A DNA stretch of 64,000 nucleotides from Cardinium endosymbiont of Dermatophagoides farinae (GTDB lineage: Bacteria > Bacteroidota > Bacteroidia > Cytophagales > Amoebophilaceae), in contig NZ_VMBH01000001.1 of the NCBI RefSeq assembly GCF_007559345.1, forward strand, positions 372,001 to 436,000, read 5' to 3'. The stretch's first letter is position 1. The number at the start of each line of letters is the position of its first letter. The notes under the pieces were generated by a model. That model saw only the letters and a program-made list of their open reading frames with translations, did not search any database and had not been told where the DNA came from. A program made the translations under genes and the position numbers. This document shows, in pieces, positions 61,616 through 64,000 of the stretch.

Positions 61616-62539
61616 TCAGCAAAAAATGCTTCTGTTAACAGGGGACGTTGGGCATTGCCACTGCTTTATTTCTTTGCCCAGTTCTGTTATTATCTTATCC
61701 CATTTCTTTTTGTATGCAAAACGCCAATTAATGTTGCTTAGACAGGATTGGAAATCTGCACCTTTGCTATTTTTTCTGCATAGATCTGCATGATAATCTA
61801 TTAAAGGTTGTATCATGTCCTTGGCCATATCTTGAGTAATACGATCAAAAGAATGGGATAATACTACCGTCATTAATGGTGTCAACCCATTAAGATCTTC
61901 TATATTCGGATCCGCCCCCCTAGCTAGTAGAAGCCGAACTTGGTCTATTTTTCCAAGTATTATTAGTTTTCCTATTAGAGAACATCCTGTTATAGGACCT
62001 ACCCTATTTGGATCTAGTCCTTGATCAAGCCAATAGGTTAGCCTTTCTATCGAAAAATCATGCTTCAAAAGGTCATCAGCAATCTTCTTATTTGTGAATT
62101 TAGGAGCCTTTACCTCCTCTAAGCCATTATTGGATGCTTCATTAGTAGCTGAGTCGAAGCGCATTCCATTACGAACCAAGTCTGCTGGTTTGTTGGATAT
62201 TGCATTAAGAATGAATGCTGTCTTCTCAGTAGTCATATTGTATGGTGATGTGGTACTTGTACTTGGCATAGTACTTGTATGATCATCGGGTAACGTGGGT
62301 GATGCGATAGTGGTAGTTGAATTGTTATTATTATTCACGCTAGGTACATTTGTTTGATTTGCATTTGTATCCGTTGGAACGCCACCAGCCATTATTAACC
62401 CACTTAACATAGCCGTTAGACCGTAAGATTTTGTATTTATACCCAGCTCTTGTCTTGTATTGACACAAGCAAACAAAGCATTACAACTTAATAGTACAAT
62501 AAGGAGACCTATCCTCGTATTGTTTGTGTATGTTTTCAT
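61616..62539 (-). CDS. Lipoprotein with ankyrin repeats
   Basis: The 307-residue protein has a signal with lipobox ALFAC near residue 25. A Ser/Thr/Asn-rich linker (about 55-105) with an asparagine tract and TSTMPSTSTTS follows. Ankyrin-type units lie at about 175-250 (KIDQVRLLLARGADPNIEDLNGLTPLM). The tail is helical with several Cys. The linker composition suggests a flexible stalk holding the ankyrin domain away from the membrane. It is unrelated in its N-terminus to the MKKY family on the other strand. Confidence 0.72.
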   Translation of the reverse strand: MKTYTNNTRIGLLIVLLSCNALFACVNTRQELGINTKSYGLTAMLSGLIMAGGVPTDTNANQTNVPSVNNNNNSTTTIASPTLPDDHTSTMPSTSTTSPYNMTTEKTAFILNAISNKPADLVRNGMRFDSATNEASNNGLEEVKAPKFTNKKIADDLLKHDFSIERLTYWLDQGLDPNRVGPITGCSLIGKLIILGKIDQVRLLLARGADPNIEDLNGLTPLMTVVLSHSFDRITQDMAKDMIQPLIDYHADLCRKNSKGADFQSCLSNINWRFAYKKKWDKIITELGKEIKQWQCPTSPVNRSIFC

Positions 62540-62652
62540 AGTATGAATTTATTTATTAGAGCCCATGGCTTATTCTATATTATTCAATGTGCTGCCTTAG
62601 TTTATTAAGACAAAAAAATATTAACCAGACGCAATGGTAGGCAGCTATCTAC

Positions 62653-62816
62653 TTACCCCTTATTTTTAGAACGTACAAAAAAATAGATATAATTACAAAT
62701 AAAAATCCGAATAAAATCTCTCCTTTTGCGTGCAAGGCAATTGCTGCTGGTAGGTTAAATTATAAAGGAGGAAAACCAGATGATATATCTATAGTGGTTG
62801 TTGGCGTTAAATTAGC
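62653..62816 (+). pseudogene. C-terminal remnant of a PP2C-type (PPTC7-like) phosphatase
   Basis: An open stretch reads ISPFACKAIAAGRLNYKGGK followed by PDDISIVVVGV. S-P-F-A followed by GGKPDDI(T/S)-hydrophobic strand is the typical end of eukaryotic-type PP2C phosphatases of the PPTC7 group. The upstream part is missing, and the frame then runs into a fragment of the hairpin repeat. No start is visible. Confidence 0.45.
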
Positions 62817-62886
62817 GTTTGATTTTTTCCTACTTTTTGATCCAGCAAAAATTAATAAAAAACTCCTTTTTCTCACCAGTCTGAAT
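62817..62886. repeat. 3'-tail fragment of the large hairpin repeat
   Basis: GATTTTTTCCTACTTTTTGA and the following ACTCCTTTTTCTCACCAGTC align with the tail of copy 1 (32604-32674). The arms are absent and the terminal stem is degraded. Confidence 0.55.
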
Positions 62887-62990
62887 AAATGCTATATTTA
62901 TTTGCTTTTTATTAAAAAAATTTACAATATAAAAAACCTAACTAATACACGTCTTAGTATTTCTGTTTCTATTCAAAACTTCTATCCGTT
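62887..62990 (+). promoter_or_regulatory. Conserved leader shared by two lipoprotein genes
   Basis: This region and 57519-57632 share TATTTGCTTTTT(G/A)(A/T)TAAAAAAATTT, then ACACGTCTTA(A/G)TATTTCT and TATCCGTTATGAAAAAG. The shared TTTG could be a Bacteroidota -33 element. The similarity may equally reflect recent duplication. Confidence 0.4.
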
Positions 62991-64000
62991 ATGAAAAAGT
63001 ATTGTATTGTTTTACTATTTATTATATCCTGTAATCGATTAAGTAAGTTTACTTCAACTAATATGGGTCAAGCTTCAAGTAGCCAGAATGTGAGTGAAGA
63101 TAAAGGTGAAGATAAAAGTAAGAAGCTCGGTACCATTAAACTGGATACAGTAAATTTAGAAGTTGTATCTTATGAGTATTTAAAGGCATGGTATCGTAGT
63201 ATTGCCGCTCTTTCGCTAGATCATGAAAAAGCGTATCGAGACATCAAATCATTTCTTAGGGAAGGTAGACTACTCTTTTTCGATCCAGCAGGCAAGGCAA
63301 CTTTAACGCAGGAAGTTTTAAGCCAGGTAATAGAAATTTGGGATACGGGACGTACACTTTTTAGTTATTGTCGTGATACACACAACATATTCAATATTGA
63401 AAATTTTATAAAGATTCCTGATAGAATAAAATTGCCAATGGCACTAGATGATTTGAAGGAATCCCCTCCTGACTCTTTTAAAGAAAATAATCCTATCTTG
63501 ATCAGACCTATGGATTGTTTCAAAATGTTATTTATAAAGCATGCTGCTGATAATGAAACAATTAAAGAAAGATTTTATGAACTATATAGCAATGCATACA
63601 AAGGTACTTTTGCTAGTCTATTTGGACTTGTAGTTTGTTTAAAAAATTATCCTCTTCTAGAGGAATTTTTAAATGCTATGAGTTCGAAAAATATAAATAT
63701 AGCTATCAATGATAAGCAGATTTATTGCACAGTGGTCCCACTAAAAAAACTTGACAAGCGTCTCCTAAAGGCCCGTTTATATCATAGACATAGAAACACA
63801 TCTATCCAATATAACGAGATTAATACCTATATTTCTAATAATCAGAATTTAGGCACCGTACGACGATCTTTTTTCCTGGATCCAGCAAGTCTGCATAATT
63901 ATTATCCAATTGTACGACGATATGATGAACTGGATCAAGGGAGTAATTATTCTGTATTCGAATATATGCTAGAATTTGCTGAGGAAGATGGCCTCAAGCT
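62991..64000 (+). CDS. Lipoprotein, family member 3 (runs past the window end)
   Basis: The frame is open from the ATG at 62991 to the last base (336 codons). It begins with a lipoprotein signal MKKYCIVLLFIISCNRLSK. The N-terminal part (to about residue 230) is closely related to the gene at 57633, including KAYRDIKSFLREGRLLFFD and NFIKIPDRIKLPMALDD. Beyond that the two diverge. The last part contains a duplicated VRR(S/Y)-type segment around residues 295-312. The ankyrin-like region seen in the paralogue would lie beyond the window. Confidence 0.75.
   Translation, partial: MKKYCIVLLFIISCNRLSKFTSTNMGQASSSQNVSEDKGEDKSKKLGTIKLDTVNLEVVSYEYLKAWYRSIAALSLDHEKAYRDIKSFLREGRLLFFDPAGKATLTQEVLSQVIEIWDTGRTLFSYCRDTHNIFNIENFIKIPDRIKLPMALDDLKESPPDSFKENNPILIRPMDCFKMLFIKHAADNETIKERFYELYSNAYKGTFASLFGLVVCLKNYPLLEEFLNAMSSKNINIAINDKQIYCTVVPLKKLDKRLLKARLYHRHRNTSIQYNEINTYISNNQNLGTVRRSFFLDPASLHNYYPIVRRYDELDQGSNYSVFEYMLEFAEEDGLK

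Overview
The window comes from an AT-rich genome of a Bacteroidota endosymbiont, most likely of the Amoebophilaceae (Cardinium/Amoebophilus type). Three things suggest this: families largely restricted to Bacteroidota (DUF4296, DUF3822, Bacteroidota-type LptE, the LptE/sigma-54 activator cluster); many ankyrin proteins and AAA-ATPase/PD-(D/E)XK proteins typical of intracellular Bacteroidota; and eukaryote-like modules (C2H2 zinc fingers, NACHT, ankyrins). The assignment is an inference from gene content, since no rRNA lies in the window.

Layout. 1-6.1 kb: a glycosyltransferase, a lipoprotein, tyrS and a frame-disrupted comM. 6.1-11.7 kb (minus strand): a type I secretion cluster of two HlyB-like ABC exporters around a HlyD-like adaptor. 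11.8-17.2 kb: a very large lipase/NACHT/ankyrin gene on the same strand just upstream of the exporter. 17.4-21.6 kb: an ankyrin/zinc-finger gene, a transposase scrap, a frameshifted AAA/nuclease gene and a coiled-coil gene. 22.4-29.5 kb: housekeeping genes (outer-membrane protein, secG, lptE, sigma-54 activator, miaB, acs). 29.9-40.4 kb: primase-like small protein, pgk, a lipoprotein, a 20-repeat ankyrin protein, a DUF6314 gene broken by an inversion, accA and ileS. 40.5-48.1 kb: a six-finger C2H2 gene, two intact AAA/nuclease genes and a biotin importer (bioM, bioN, bioY). 48.2-57.5 kb: gyrB, Smr protein, DUF4296, DUF3822, tsaB, an outer-membrane barrel, tRNA-Glu, radA and birA. 57.6-64 kb: a paralogous family of lipoproteins with ankyrin-like repeats, plus truB.

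Biotin uptake (BioMNY), biotin ligation (BirA), acetyl-CoA synthesis (Acs) and acetyl-CoA carboxylase alpha (AccA) form a coherent set feeding fatty-acid synthesis from scavenged host compounds.

Two repeat families shape the region. A roughly 105-144 bp MITE-like element with terminal inverted repeats and 3-bp ANT target duplications occurs 14 times plus one fragment. One copy is read in frame inside a glycosyltransferase, others supply stop codons, and an inverted pair has flipped half of the DUF6314 gene. A second, larger hairpin repeat has two full copies with compensatory base changes, plus fragments.

Many core genes (gyrB, ileS, miaB, truB, comM, an ABC exporter) carry single-base frameshifts, nearly all of which fit loss of one base from a short G or C run. 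gyrB alone has four. These are more likely consensus-sequence errors than real pseudogenes, and each affected gene is given as one locus with the breakpoints stated.
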